Virus record (IMG/VR): IMGVR_UViG_3300025671_000107
Location: 1-47,502 of that record
Direction: 5' to 3' (one strand)
Source of the DNA: a virus
Length of the DNA stretch: 47,502 nt
Each line of letters starts with the position of its first letter. Within the stretch, counting starts at the first letter, position 1. This document shows positions 1 through 5,984 of the stretch, one piece after another. Below the pieces are notes generated by a model. It was not told the origin of the DNA and did no database searches. It saw nothing but the letters and a program-made list of their open reading frames with translations. The position numbers were made by a program, and so were the translations under genes.

Positions 1-458
1 AGACGACCTCTAAGCCCCTGATCTCTTTGTGACTTCTTGGCGATCAGCTCACCGATGGCAGCCAGACCAGCCATAGAGGCAACACCTCTTTTGATCTGAC
101 CCCTCTCCTTCAATCCCTCATATTCCTCCAACCGCTTCTTGAGTTCCTCGACATCATCGGATCTACCAGCCACCATGGCGTTGTCCTTCTCGGCTTTTCT
201 TTGGAATCGGTAGTTTCTCCGTGCTCTCTGGTTTTCGCTGAGTGTACCACCGTCTTCTTTCAAGAAGCTAGGCATGGCCTCCATGTGAGCTTTGTACTCG
301 CGAATCAAGGCCCCAACCTCAGGTGTGCCCTTGGCAGTTTCAATGGCTTTCTCCAACTCGTCTTTCTTGGTGTTGAAGTCCGCTCTCACTCGATTTCTCT
401 GGGCAAGGCTTGAGTCTGGTACTGACCCTCCACCTGAGTATTTTCTAACTGGTTTCAT
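1..458 (-). CDS. Late phage protein, 3' end cut by window edge
   Basis: An open frame starts at ATG 458 and runs off the left edge without a stop (at least 152 residues). It begins MKPVRKYSGGGSVPDSS and continues as a charged, helical, probably coiled-coil protein, with a short hydrophobic stretch (GVASMAGLAAIGELIA) near residues 127-142. Its N-terminal KY..GG pattern recurs in other late proteins of this window. It lies 7 bases downstream of the gene ending at 466 and is probably co-transcribed with it. No family was recognised. A virion-associated or internal protein is a guess from the position. Confidence 0.75.
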   Translation of the reverse strand, partial: MKPVRKYSGGGSVPDSSLAQRNRVRADFNTKKDELEKAIETAKGTPEVGALIREYKAHMEAMPSFLKEDGGTLSENQRARRNYRFQRKAEKDNAMVAGRSDDVEELKKRLEEYEGLKERGQIKRGVASMAGLAAIGELIAKKSQRDQGLRGR

Positions 459-465
459 ATGGTTG

Positions 466-1074
466 TTATTTGACGTTGACCTTTACAGGCATTGGGTTTC
501 TTGATTCATTGATGATGGGGGCATAAGCATCCCTGAGCATCTTGTATGCAGATTGATCTACAGGAACTCCTCGCCTCTTCAGATCGAAGTTGAGCTTCAC
601 AGGATTGTACTTGTACTTCTCGATGTACTCCTCTCTGTCGAGACCTAAGATCTTTGCGTTGCGATCAATGCTCTGATCACTTCTGTTGAAGTCGTAGTTG
701 TCACTCACGGTGTACCCAGACTCATCATCACCCTCAAAGCTGAATCTACCCAAGGCGGTCATTATTCTCCCCTCGGGGGACATCTTGTCTATCTCACTCG
801 GATCCGATCCAGAAGGGTAGTCGTGATAGGTGACGTAGTTCCTCCCATCCTCAGAAGCCCTCTCAATCAAAGACTTCATCATCTCCTTATCCTCCTCTGT
901 GAAGTCCCGATCACTCAAAGACTCCTGACCCAAAGCAAACTTCAAGAAAGCATTCGCATTGGAAGGTAAGATCGGACCCATAGCATCAAGATCCTCCTGA
1001 CTAGAAAAAGGCCCGCTAAGCAGAGCAGCAAGAATCTTCTTGTAGTTGATTGGGGGCTCCTTGCTTACTCTCAT
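466..1074 (-). CDS. Hypothetical late protein, first gene of the leftward unit
   Basis: A 202-residue soluble, acidic protein with no signal peptide or membrane segment. The segment TALGRFSFEGDDESGYTVSD near residues 106-125 resembles a motif seen in large structural proteins of marine phages (recalled, not searched). The start at 1074 is favoured because a strong Bacteroidota promoter box, TATCTTTG, ends four bases upstream, which would give a leaderless mRNA. This is the first minus-strand gene after the divergent control region. If the genome is circular or terminally redundant, it would head the late transcript that continues into the missing segment. Function unknown. Confidence 0.7.
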   Translation of the reverse strand: MRVSKEPPINYKKILAALLSGPFSSQEDLDAMGPILPSNANAFLKFALGQESLSDRDFTEEDKEMMKSLIERASEDGRNYVTYHDYPSGSDPSEIDKMSPEGRIMTALGRFSFEGDDESGYTVSDNYDFNRSDQSIDRNAKILGLDREEYIEKYKYNPVKLNFDLKRRGVPVDQSAYKMLRDAYAPIINESRNPMPVKVNVK

Positions 1075-1078
1075 GAAA

Positions 1079-1108
1079 CAAAGATAATAAGAGACCGATT
1101 ACCCCAAA
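1079..1108 (-). promoter_or_regulatory. Bacteroidota-type late promoter
   Basis: On the minus strand, TTTG at 1108-1105 is followed after 18 bases by TATCTTTG at 1086-1079, matching the Bacteroidota -33 (TTTG) and -7 (TAnnTTTG) elements. The box ends 4 bases before ATG 1074, so transcription should begin at or next to the start codon. It is the best promoter match in the window because both boxes are exact. Confidence 0.75.
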
Positions 1109-1525
1109 CCGTACACATACATGGTGAGAGGCTTCCCTTAGTCAGGCACCTACCTAAAGGATATAGGTACCCTCGCGCCATAAACATTAACCGATTCTAT
1201 CGTGCATACACAAAAAACAGTCTGGAAGCTTAAGCACTTTCTCAATCAGCTTGATAGTGTAAAGGTATAAACAAAAATCTGAAAAGTCAACCATAAACAA
1301 TCAGTTTAAGTAAAGCCTCTAAGTTGCTGTATACGAACCGCTTAAATGCTTTTAGGTGAATATGCTCGATCATGTCAAGGTCCCAGATCACCGAAAAAAA
1401 GGATCAGAAATGCTTAGAGTGGGGATTATATGTATCTATACACGCTACGCATTTGAATCAGAAACGCACTGAGTGATGGCCCCCCTATAGTCCCCCCACA
1501 GAATCCGCCATACATTTCAGCTTTC

Positions 1526-1543
1526 TTAGTATCTAGATACTAA
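1526..1543. promoter_or_regulatory. 18-bp perfect palindrome, candidate operator
   Basis: TTAGTATCTAGATACTAA reads identically on both strands with no spacer. Perfect symmetry over 18 bp in a non-coding control region is typical of a binding site for a dimeric regulator. No nearby gene is an obvious repressor. The helix-turn-helix protein at 8231-8680 is one candidate partner. Confidence 0.55.
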
Positions 1544-1700
1544 CAGCATTAACTCCAACAGCATCCTTCATCTCTCCCCGTTGAGACCAATGCATTATGC
1601 AACGAGTCTTAGCAGGAGGGAGAACAATCAACCCCCTAGATTCCAAGCCATTACGAATTCACCCTAAGAGGGTGGACACATCCAACCCCAAACAGAACCA

Positions 1701-1735
1701 CTAATACAAATAGAATCTTATTCTATTAGTATTAG
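1701..1735. promoter_or_regulatory. 35-bp near-perfect inverted repeat
   Basis: Two 16-base arms (1701-1716 and 1720-1735) are complementary except for one position and are separated by the 3-base centre CTT. The arms start CTAATAC and end GTATTAG. A second, overlapping dyad, AGTATT/AATACT, spans 1728-1741. There is no T-run on either side, so a simple terminator is unlikely. An operator, origin dyad or RNA hairpin is more plausible. Confidence 0.55.
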
Positions 1736-1758
1736 AATACTCAACAGAAACTTGCAAA

Positions 1759-1874
1759 TCGGTCTTGGCGGAGCGGCGTACCTAGGCCGTACTGATGCGA
1801 GTCAACTGGTTGACTTTCACGTTGGTACCGAGGCCAGTTCAACCTCTACTACAAGGTAGTAGGCTGGGGGCCGA
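1759..1874 (+). ncRNA. Candidate structured leader RNA
   Basis: About 116 bases can be closed by a 6-bp stem (TCGGTC 1759-1764 with GGCCGA 1869-1874, one G-U pair). Inside are a hairpin CGGC/GCCG with an 8-base loop, a perfect 6-bp hairpin AGTCAA-CTGG-TTGACT (1800-1815) and a perfect 7-bp hairpin CTACTAC-AAG-GTAGTAG (1846-1862), the last flanked by CCAG/CTGG. The segment is more GC-rich than the surrounding AT-rich DNA and lies just upstream of the first early gene. It could be a leader element or a small phage RNA. It matches no RNA family known to me. Confidence 0.4.
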
Positions 1875-1879
1875 AAACT

Positions 1880-1938
1880 TATATAGCGTTATAAGAAAGA
1901 ACGAAGTCAGAATGACTTCTTTCTTATAACTCTATATA
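1880..1938 (+). promoter_or_regulatory. Long bulged hairpin ahead of first early gene
   Basis: The arms TATATAG (1880-1886), a 13-base segment (1888-1900) and AGTCA (1905-1909) pair with TGACT (1913-1917), a 13-base segment (1918-1930) and CTATATA (1932-1938). That gives 25 base pairs interrupted by one C-T mismatch and a 4-base bulge (ACGA), closed by a GAA loop. The element ends 11 bases before ATG 1950, and its right flank contains TATAAT. There is no T-run after it, so it is not a normal terminator. A processing site, translational control hairpin or regulator site is possible. Confidence 0.6.
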
Positions 1939-1949
1939 ATATCCAAATC

Positions 1950-2417
1950 ATGGACAACTTCAATTTCAACCCCTGTCTCAAGGCCGTCAACAAGGTTCAG
2001 TTCCGTCCCACGGAGTACAGAAAAGCCCAAGCCCTTGAATTGCTTTGGGAAGCAATCGAGTATGTGGAGAGCCTCGAATCTCCAACCCCGAAGTCCAAGG
2101 AAGACACGCCTAAGCCTCAAAGAAAGGCTTCACCTAAGCGTTCCAAGGTGAAGGTGAAGAAAGCCACCCCATCCCAGAGGGTTGCTGACCGACAGGAACG
2201 TCAATTCCACGGCAAGGCTGACTCACCTGTGAAGCCTCAAAAGAAGGCTCGCAAGGCTTCGGTGGCTAAGGCTCGGAAGTCGGCTCTTCAGGTAAGCGAA
2301 GCAACGGGGGCTGCGGCCCGAGCAAAGGCGAAGCAATTGGCCTCTGCAAAGGCTGAAGCCAAGGAATTGCAGAAGCAGTTGGAGGCAACCATGGAGAAGC
2401 TTGCTTCTCTCCTCTGA
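1950..2417 (+). CDS. Histone-H1-like basic protein, first early gene
   Basis: A 155-residue protein. The N-terminal 45 residues are mixed in character. The middle (about 46-110) is dominated by Lys, Pro, Ser and Ala with recurring KP..K and KASV-type steps (KPQRKASPKRSKVKVKK, KPQKKARKAS). The C-terminus is an Ala/Lys/Glu-rich helix (AKAKQLASAKAEAKELQKQL). This resembles bacterial histone-H1-like tails and suggests nucleic-acid binding, but no defined fold is visible. As the first gene after the control region it may act on the host or phage chromosome early in infection, which is inference. The leader ATATCCAAATC before the ATG lacks a Shine-Dalgarno sequence. Confidence 0.75.
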   Translation: MDNFNFNPCLKAVNKVQFRPTEYRKAQALELLWEAIEYVESLESPTPKSKEDTPKPQRKASPKRSKVKVKKATPSQRVADRQERQFHGKADSPVKPQKKARKASVAKARKSALQVSEATGAAARAKAKQLASAKAEAKELQKQLEATMEKLASLL

Positions 2418-2439
2418 ACTCAAACGACCTTATTACTCA

Positions 2440-2485
2440 CTCTTAGTACACACTCTCTTCAGTTATGAAGAGTGTGTACTTAGAG
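2440..2485 (+). repeat. Bulged hairpin repeat, copy 1
   Basis: The left arm (2440-2461, containing AGTACACACTC) and the right arm (2466-2485, containing GAGTGTGTACT) form about 19 pairs with one mismatch, a 2-base TC bulge on the left arm and a GTTA loop. It is nearly identical to the element at 3460-3505, and the two copies differ in the loop rather than the stem. It sits in the non-coding gap between the basic protein and the 51-residue gene. No T-run follows. Confidence 0.7.
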
Positions 2486-2511
2486 AGAGTTAAACCTTAA
2501 ATCCCAAATCA

Positions 2512-2667
2512 ATGAATTTCAAGCATTCCCTCATCATGCGGTTAATCGATGAAATCGAAGGCATACTCGAAGCCAATGGATTCAACTCAGGCCTACCTGA
2601 AAATGAAGACCTATACGAGATTCAAATGGACTTGATTGCTCAGTCCGTCCTAATGGAAATCCGCTAA
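2512..2667 (+). CDS. Small hypothetical early protein, 51 residues
   Basis: Starts at ATG 2512 after the leader ATCCCAAATCA, which resembles those before 1950 and 2677. The protein is short, acidic and probably helical (LIMRLIDEIEGILEANGF...). The next gene begins 9 bases after its stop. No family was recognised. The shared CCAAATC leader and tight packing argue that it is a genuine gene. Confidence 0.6.
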   Translation: MNFKHSLIMRLIDEIEGILEANGFNSGLPENEDLYEIQMDLIAQSVLMEIR

Positions 2668-2676
2668 CCCCAAATC

Positions 2677-2847
2677 ATGAATCGGTACAAGTACTCCGAC
2701 GTGCTCGGAATCCAAACTCACCTATACGCTCCAGAATTGAACGTGTTGGTGTTCAAGAACTTCGATGAGTTCCCATGTCCTCAAATCGTGGAGCCAAGAA
2801 AGGCATACGATTACTACGTAAAGAAATCTCAAACCCGTCACAAATGA
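2677..2847 (+). CDS. Small hypothetical early protein, 56 residues
   Basis: ATG 2677 follows the leader CCCCAAATC. The protein has several aromatic residues (RYKYSDV, HLYAPELNVLVF, AYDYYVKK) and a basic C-terminus. Its TGA overlaps the ATG of the next gene (ATGA), indicating translational coupling with the gene at 2844. Function unknown. Confidence 0.6.
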   Translation: MNRYKYSDVLGIQTHLYAPELNVLVFKNFDEFPCPQIVEPRKAYDYYVKKSQTRHK

Positions 2848-3449
2848 AGAATCTTTCAGACATCAAAGTTCGCAAGGCTATGCGTTCCAACCTCCGTACG
2901 TGGTGGAATGAGGCAACCGAATTGGAACGTGAAGCGGGAGTCATTTGGTACTCCGAGGCTCAGGCCTTCGCCAAAGAGTTGTCAGTGCGTTTCAACGTGT
3001 CCCGTGAAGTGGCGGCAGGAGTCATCTCAGCCCTTTCTCCGAACAACAAGTGGGAACGCAACAAAATCGATGCCGTTGCAGTGTTCGAGGCAGTTCAGGC
3101 AGGCGTTCCAATGGATCGTGTGAAGGTGTGTACCTACAATTCCAACAAGGAAAAAGCCTTCGAGATTGCCAAGGGCAACCAATCCATCCTGAAGCAGTCC
3201 CCCAAGACGTATGCCTTTGCAAGGAATGTGGGAGAGATGGACGAGGCCTTCGTCACCATCGACAAGTGGCACCTTCGGGCTTGCCAAACCATCTCCAAGA
3301 AGCCCAAGGCATGCAAGGAATCGTGCACCGCGAAGCAGTACCGCCTACTGCAGGACGACTGCCTGAAGGTAGCCGCAGAGTACGGGGTCAGTGGCCACGT
3401 CTTCCAAGCCACCATTTGGACCACCATCCGAAACCGCTGGATGGCCTGA
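2844..3449 (+). CDS. Phage protein with HhH-glycosylase-like motifs
   Basis: Of the available starts, ATG 2844 is preferred because it overlaps the upstream stop as ATGA, giving 201 residues. Conserved-looking blocks are ISALSPNNKWERN (61-73), SPKTYAFARNV (119-129) and VTIDKWHLRA (137-146). They recall a widespread phage family (DUF7178, from memory). The spacing of a G/S-P-K-T helix-hairpin-helix-like segment before a V-D-x-x-x-x-R-like segment also resembles HhH DNA glycosylases. No catalytic residue can be assigned with confidence. DNA glycosylase-like or DNA-binding activity is inference. Confidence 0.6.
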   Translation: MKNLSDIKVRKAMRSNLRTWWNEATELEREAGVIWYSEAQAFAKELSVRFNVSREVAAGVISALSPNNKWERNKIDAVAVFEAVQAGVPMDRVKVCTYNSNKEKAFEIAKGNQSILKQSPKTYAFARNVGEMDEAFVTIDKWHLRACQTISKKPKACKESCTAKQYRLLQDDCLKVAAEYGVSGHVFQATIWTTIRNRWMA

Positions 3450-3459
3450 CCATTAGTAT

Positions 3460-3505
3460 CTCTTAGTACACACTCTCTTCATTTGTGAAGAGTGTGTACT
3501 TAGAG
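3460..3505 (+). repeat. Bulged hairpin repeat, copy 2
   Basis: Same stem as the element at 2440-2485, placed exactly 1020 bases downstream. The loop is TTTG instead of GTTA, and both arms are conserved, including the 2-base bulge. It lies in the 97-base gap before the gene at 3547. Stem conservation with loop drift suggests selection for the fold or for the palindromic DNA site. Confidence 0.7.
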
Positions 3506-3546
3506 AAACTTAAAGACGAAATTCACCACCACAAAATTCAATCATC

Positions 3547-3834
3547 ATGCAGAACAGCACACCACAATTCCGAGTGTTCAAGGTCAAGTTCCTTGGGCCT
3601 ACCAATCACAAAGGTGCACGAATCGGTATCTCAGAACCGCGTGCCAAGAACCTCGAGGGAATCAAGTCCCGCAAGGTCGTCTCCTACGACTACGCCATTG
3701 GAAACATCGTGTCTCAGGGAGTGAAGGAACTTGAGGATATGGGCTTCAACGTCACGGGGTACGGAGCAATCGACGAAGATTCATACATCATCATGTGTGA
3801 CAATTGGGGCGAAGATTTTGTTGAAATCAAATGA
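3547..3834 (+). CDS. Hypothetical early protein, 95 residues
   Basis: Small mixed alpha/beta protein with no membrane segment (FRVFKVKFLGPTNHKGARIG, then a C-terminal IDEDSYIIMCDNWGEDF). It starts 41 bases after the second hairpin repeat and is the first gene of a chain of overlapping small genes reaching 5659. Its stop overlaps the next start as ATGA. No family was recognised. Confidence 0.65.
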   Translation: MQNSTPQFRVFKVKFLGPTNHKGARIGISEPRAKNLEGIKSRKVVSYDYAIGNIVSQGVKELEDMGFNVTGYGAIDEDSYIIMCDNWGEDFVEIK

Positions 3835-3980
3835 AACGCACCCTTAAATTCGTGACATGGGAAGGGAAGCTATGGTACGTAACCCGTGAGTTCTCCGACC
3901 AACGACACCTAGACAATTACGCCGCATACATGAAGCGGAACAAGCGAATGACACTTGACGAAGTGTACGAAACTCACTGA
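3831..3980 (+). CDS. Small hypothetical protein, 49 residues
   Basis: Begins at ATG 3831, overlapping the upstream TGA. It encodes a basic peptide-sized protein (MKRTLKFVTWEGKLWYVTRE at its start). Coupling to the upstream gene is the main support for it being real. Function unknown. Confidence 0.6.
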   Translation: MKRTLKFVTWEGKLWYVTREFSDQRHLDNYAAYMKRNKRMTLDEVYETH

Positions 3981-4005
3981 AAATCAACGAATTAAATCAA
4001 ATCAA

Positions 4006-4341
4006 ATGGCAACACGAGCAACCATCATTGTGGAGGGACAGCCCTCCGTGAAAGCATACAAGCACTGGGACGGGTACGAAGAAGCGACCCTGCCTTGGCT
4101 TGAGGAGTTCAACAAGACCTTCACAGATGCACGGGGCGACGACCCTGACTACAAACTTGCCCAACTCCTGCGGTCAAGCGCATTCGAAGCAGAGAAGTAC
4201 AATCTCGACGCATCGAGAGCCACAGGTTGGGGTGTCGTCCCCATCGACGCAGATATGTGGGAGGAGTACGAGTATCACCTCCATGCAGACGGAAGCGTGT
4301 CCGTCAAGACAGGCAAAGACATCGAACGCAAAGCAAACTGA
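4006..4341 (+). CDS. Conserved-type phage protein, 111 residues
   Basis: Start chosen at ATG 4006, after the A-rich leader AATCAAATCAA, because the protein begins MATRATIIVEGQ, a pattern recalled from similar small phage proteins. Other recognisable blocks are YKHWDGYEEATLPWL, LAQLLRSSAF and TGWGVVP followed by EYEYHLHADGSV. These are common in environmental phages but without assigned function. It is cytosolic and probably an early accessory protein. Confidence 0.7.
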   Translation: MATRATIIVEGQPSVKAYKHWDGYEEATLPWLEEFNKTFTDARGDDPDYKLAQLLRSSAFEAEKYNLDASRATGWGVVPIDADMWEEYEYHLHADGSVSVKTGKDIERKAN

Positions 4342-4342
4342 C

Positions 4343-4675
4343 ATGAAGTACGCAAGACAATGCTCCGTCACAGGAGAAGGCATGAACAATGGATGGGTCT
4401 TTGGAGATGGTGTGTTCTACGCCAAGTACGAGAAAGACGCCTTGGCTGAATGCCGCAAAGACAGGGACGCTATCCTACGAGACATTGACACACTGACGTC
4501 AGAGGACATACAAGACCCCACATCGTGGTGGGAGTTTGCGTATGCGAGAGGCAGGGCCATGCAGGGCGCGGAAGATGACCATGACCTGATGACCATCGCG
4601 TTCCAGACGGACTACGCATACTACACGTCGTGGGAGGACCAAGACGACTACCAATTTGAAACTCAAGAATTATGA
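4343..4675 (+). CDS. Small protein with CxVTGEGMN motif
   Basis: 110 residues from ATG 4343, one base after the previous stop. The N-terminal block CSVTGEGMNNGWVFGDG is found, as recalled, in uncharacterised marine phage and bacterial proteins. The rest is strongly acidic (EDDHDLMTIAFQTDYAYYTS near the C-terminus). No catalytic motif is visible. Its TGA overlaps the next ATG. Confidence 0.65.
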   Translation: MKYARQCSVTGEGMNNGWVFGDGVFYAKYEKDALAECRKDRDAILRDIDTLTSEDIQDPTSWWEFAYARGRAMQGAEDDHDLMTIAFQTDYAYYTSWEDQDDYQFETQEL

Positions 4676-4896
4676 CTATCGAATCACATACAGACCTCGA
4701 AATCCGCGCTGACATCAGCGATTGCTTCAACAAGGGTAGCCTCGACGACTACCGACCAAGTGCGTACCAACTGCTCGTAAAGTATCTACGTCGGACTCAC
4801 GGGTTCACAGACGATCATATTGACGAGGTAGTGGACCGACTCGAAGAGCAGGTAGCAGAACACATCATTGAAATCATCGAATCCAAGCAAGCATGA
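4672..4896 (+). CDS. Hypothetical small protein, 74 residues
   Basis: An acidic helical protein linked by ATGA overlaps to both neighbours. The second half (DDHIDEVVDRLEEQVAEHII) looks like an amphipathic helix that could dimerise. No family was recognised. Confidence 0.65.
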   Translation: MTIESHTDLEIRADISDCFNKGSLDDYRPSAYQLLVKYLRRTHGFTDDHIDEVVDRLEEQVAEHIIEIIESKQA

Positions 4897-5120
4897 CTAA
4901 ATCAAACTTCCCCACCCTCGGCTCAGCCGTCCTGCACCTTAGCGGATATCACCACGGCGAGTTCCTCGACCGCTTGAACGTAGTCGCACGTCACGACCCA
5001 GAGTGGGTGCGCAACATCGCTGACATCATGATGGCGTTCGATTGGCAGAGCGAAGAGGAGAAAAAAATGATGCTCAAGTGGTCACTCAGGGAAAAATTCA
5101 CACAAGCAGTAAACGCATGA
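4893..5120 (+). CDS. Hypothetical small protein, 75 residues
   Basis: Linked to its neighbours by ATGA overlaps at both ends. It contains LSGYHHGEFLDRLNVVARHD and a helical C-terminal half. No membrane segment or known motif. Probably part of the early host-interaction set, judged only from position. Confidence 0.65.
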   Translation: MTKSNFPTLGSAVLHLSGYHHGEFLDRLNVVARHDPEWVRNIADIMMAFDWQSEEEKKMMLKWSLREKFTQAVNA

Positions 5121-5299
5121 ACAAGTCCACACTACAAGATTGCCTCGCCATGTTCGAGCGGCTCGACATCCACGCTGAAATCGAAGACGGGGCCATCCTC
5201 GTCCAGACCATCAACCCAGACGTGTACGTGCAAATCTCCAAGCAGGAAGTCATTTGGCGAGCAGACCAGTACCTCGAACATCAAAAACAAGAATCATGA
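5117..5299 (+). CDS. Hypothetical small protein, 60 residues
   Basis: Start set at ATG 5117, which overlaps the upstream TGA. A longer upstream in-frame start would overlap the previous gene by about 80 bases and is less likely. Mixed helix/strand protein (CLAMFERLDIHAEIEDGAIL). Function unknown. Confidence 0.6.
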   Translation: MNKSTLQDCLAMFERLDIHAEIEDGAILVQTINPDVYVQISKQEVIWRADQYLEHQKQES

Positions 5300-5508
5300 C
5301 ACAAGAACAATGCGAACGCGCCGTCAAGGCACTACATGACGAAGGCTTCACTGCATCTTACATCCAAGGAGCACCTGACGACCACGGAGTGTGGATTGAC
5401 ATGGTGTGGAACGACGACATGAAGGATGCCTTCAACTTCCGAATCCACCCTGAAGAAATCATCTTTTGGGAGTCCCATATCACCATCACACAACAGCAAA
5501 ATGATTGA
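5296..5508 (+). CDS. Hypothetical small protein, 70 residues
   Basis: ATG 5296 overlaps the upstream stop. Its pattern, an N-terminal helix with AVKALHDEGFTASYIQG followed by strands with WIDMVW and FNFRIHPEEIIFW, has the same order and length as the protein at 5117-5299 (FERLDIHAEIEDGAILVQTI...YVQISKQEVIW). The two may be diverged duplicates. Function unknown. Confidence 0.6.
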   Translation: MTQEQCERAVKALHDEGFTASYIQGAPDDHGVWIDMVWNDDMKDAFNFRIHPEEIIFWESHITITQQQND

Positions 5509-5659
5509 ACAACACACATTGGACCGCCTCCGTGAACGTCAGAAGTTTTCGGGTGGCTTCGAGACAAGCCTCATCGAAACCTACCTCAAGGCAGACGGAA
5601 ACAACAAGCGTATACTCGAAGAGGCCTTCAGGGGCACAATGTTTGACCTGACGGACTAA
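5501..5659 (+). CDS. Hypothetical small protein, 52 residues
   Basis: ATG 5501 overlaps the preceding gene by 8 bases. Acidic helical protein (LRERQKFSGGFETSLIETYL). It is the last member of the overlapping small-gene chain, and the tRNA-like region follows directly. Function unknown. Confidence 0.55.
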   Translation: MIEQHTLDRLRERQKFSGGFETSLIETYLKADGNNKRILEEAFRGTMFDLTD

Positions 5660-5668
5660 CGTATGAAA

Positions 5669-5731
5669 AAGGGAGCGCAGTCGGTGCGTACATCTACGGA
5701 TGGCAGTTGTGTTCGAATCCCAACCTCCCTT
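5669..5731 (+). tRNA. Short tRNA-like element (63 nt), possibly degenerate
   Basis: A perfect 7-bp acceptor-like stem AAGGGAG/CTCCCTT encloses a D-arm-like CGCAGTCGGTGCG and a T-loop TTCGAAT on a 5-bp stem with one mismatch. Between them only CATC-TACG-GATG can form an anticodon-like arm, with a 4-base loop, so the molecule is about 10 bases too short for a standard tRNA and no anticodon can be read. It may be a decayed tRNA, a tRNA mimic or a processing element. No CCA is encoded. Confidence 0.4.
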
Positions 5732-5738
5732 CCTTACC

Positions 5739-5882
5739 GCCCCGAATGATTTGAGTCTCTACCCTGTCTGGTGAGGTGGGGCAACCTGTCATGTAAGTGA
5801 TTAAACTGGGTTTCGGCGGCGGCATGTTTGCATGAAAGTCCCCATTAAGGTTGTCAACGACTGACGGCTCGGAAAGACGAGC
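5739..5882 (+). other. Non-coding stretch with stem-loops between tRNA-like elements
   Basis: No convincing coding frame. GCCCC (5739-5743) pairs with GGGGC (5778-5782), enclosing CTC/ACC-type pairs. GCTCG (5867-5871) pairs with CGAGC (5878-5882) around the loop GAAAGA. CCGCC (5737-5741) could alternatively pair with GGCGG (5815-5819). The stretch may be spacer between tRNA-like units or part of one larger RNA. Confidence 0.35.
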
Positions 5883-5887
5883 ACTAT

Positions 5888-5970
5888 GAGCGGGGAATCA
5901 CTCTGGGAGTGCGGCGATGAAGGTTCGTCGTTAGAAATCCCCAACTGAGGTTCGAATCCTCCCCCGCTCA
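5888..5970 (+). tRNA. tRNA-like element with long variable arm (83 nt)
   Basis: A perfect 7-bp acceptor stem GAGCGGG/CCCGCTC and a T-arm with TTCGAAT (5951-5957) give a class-II-like length. A 3-bp D-stem (CAC/GTG) holds a loop with GG. The 5-bp stem GGCGA/TCGTC encloses the 7-base loop TGAAGGT, which would read AAG (Leu). However, position 33 would be G instead of the near-universal U, so the identity is doubtful. GTT/AAC can close a variable arm (5930-5945). No encoded CCA. It may be a non-functional or specialised tRNA. Confidence 0.45.
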
Positions 5971-5984
5971 CTTAATTCAATCAC

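Larger units (their letters stand above)
1075..1949. promoter_or_regulatory. Divergent intergenic control region
   Basis: An 875-base gene-free stretch lies between the leftward late genes and the rightward early genes. No open frame in it looks coding. It contains the late promoter (1079-1108), a 6-bp stem TACCTA/TAGGTA at 1151-1169, an 18-bp palindrome (1526-1543), a 35-bp near-perfect inverted repeat (1701-1735), a candidate structured RNA (1759-1874) and a long hairpin (1880-1938). The composition is AT-rich in places, with C-rich runs at 1480-1498. The clustering of dyads at the hinge between two divergent operons suggests a regulatory switch and possibly a replication origin. The origin role is inference only. 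Confidence 0.7.

Noticed and set aside
1075-1949. A CRISPR array or tandem repeats in the control region.
   Set aside because: The region has dyads but no regularly spaced direct repeats.
5660-5984. A group I intron holding the GIY-YIG gene.
   Set aside because: No P3-P7-P8 core or split conserved gene could be identified around it. A free-standing gene is simpler.
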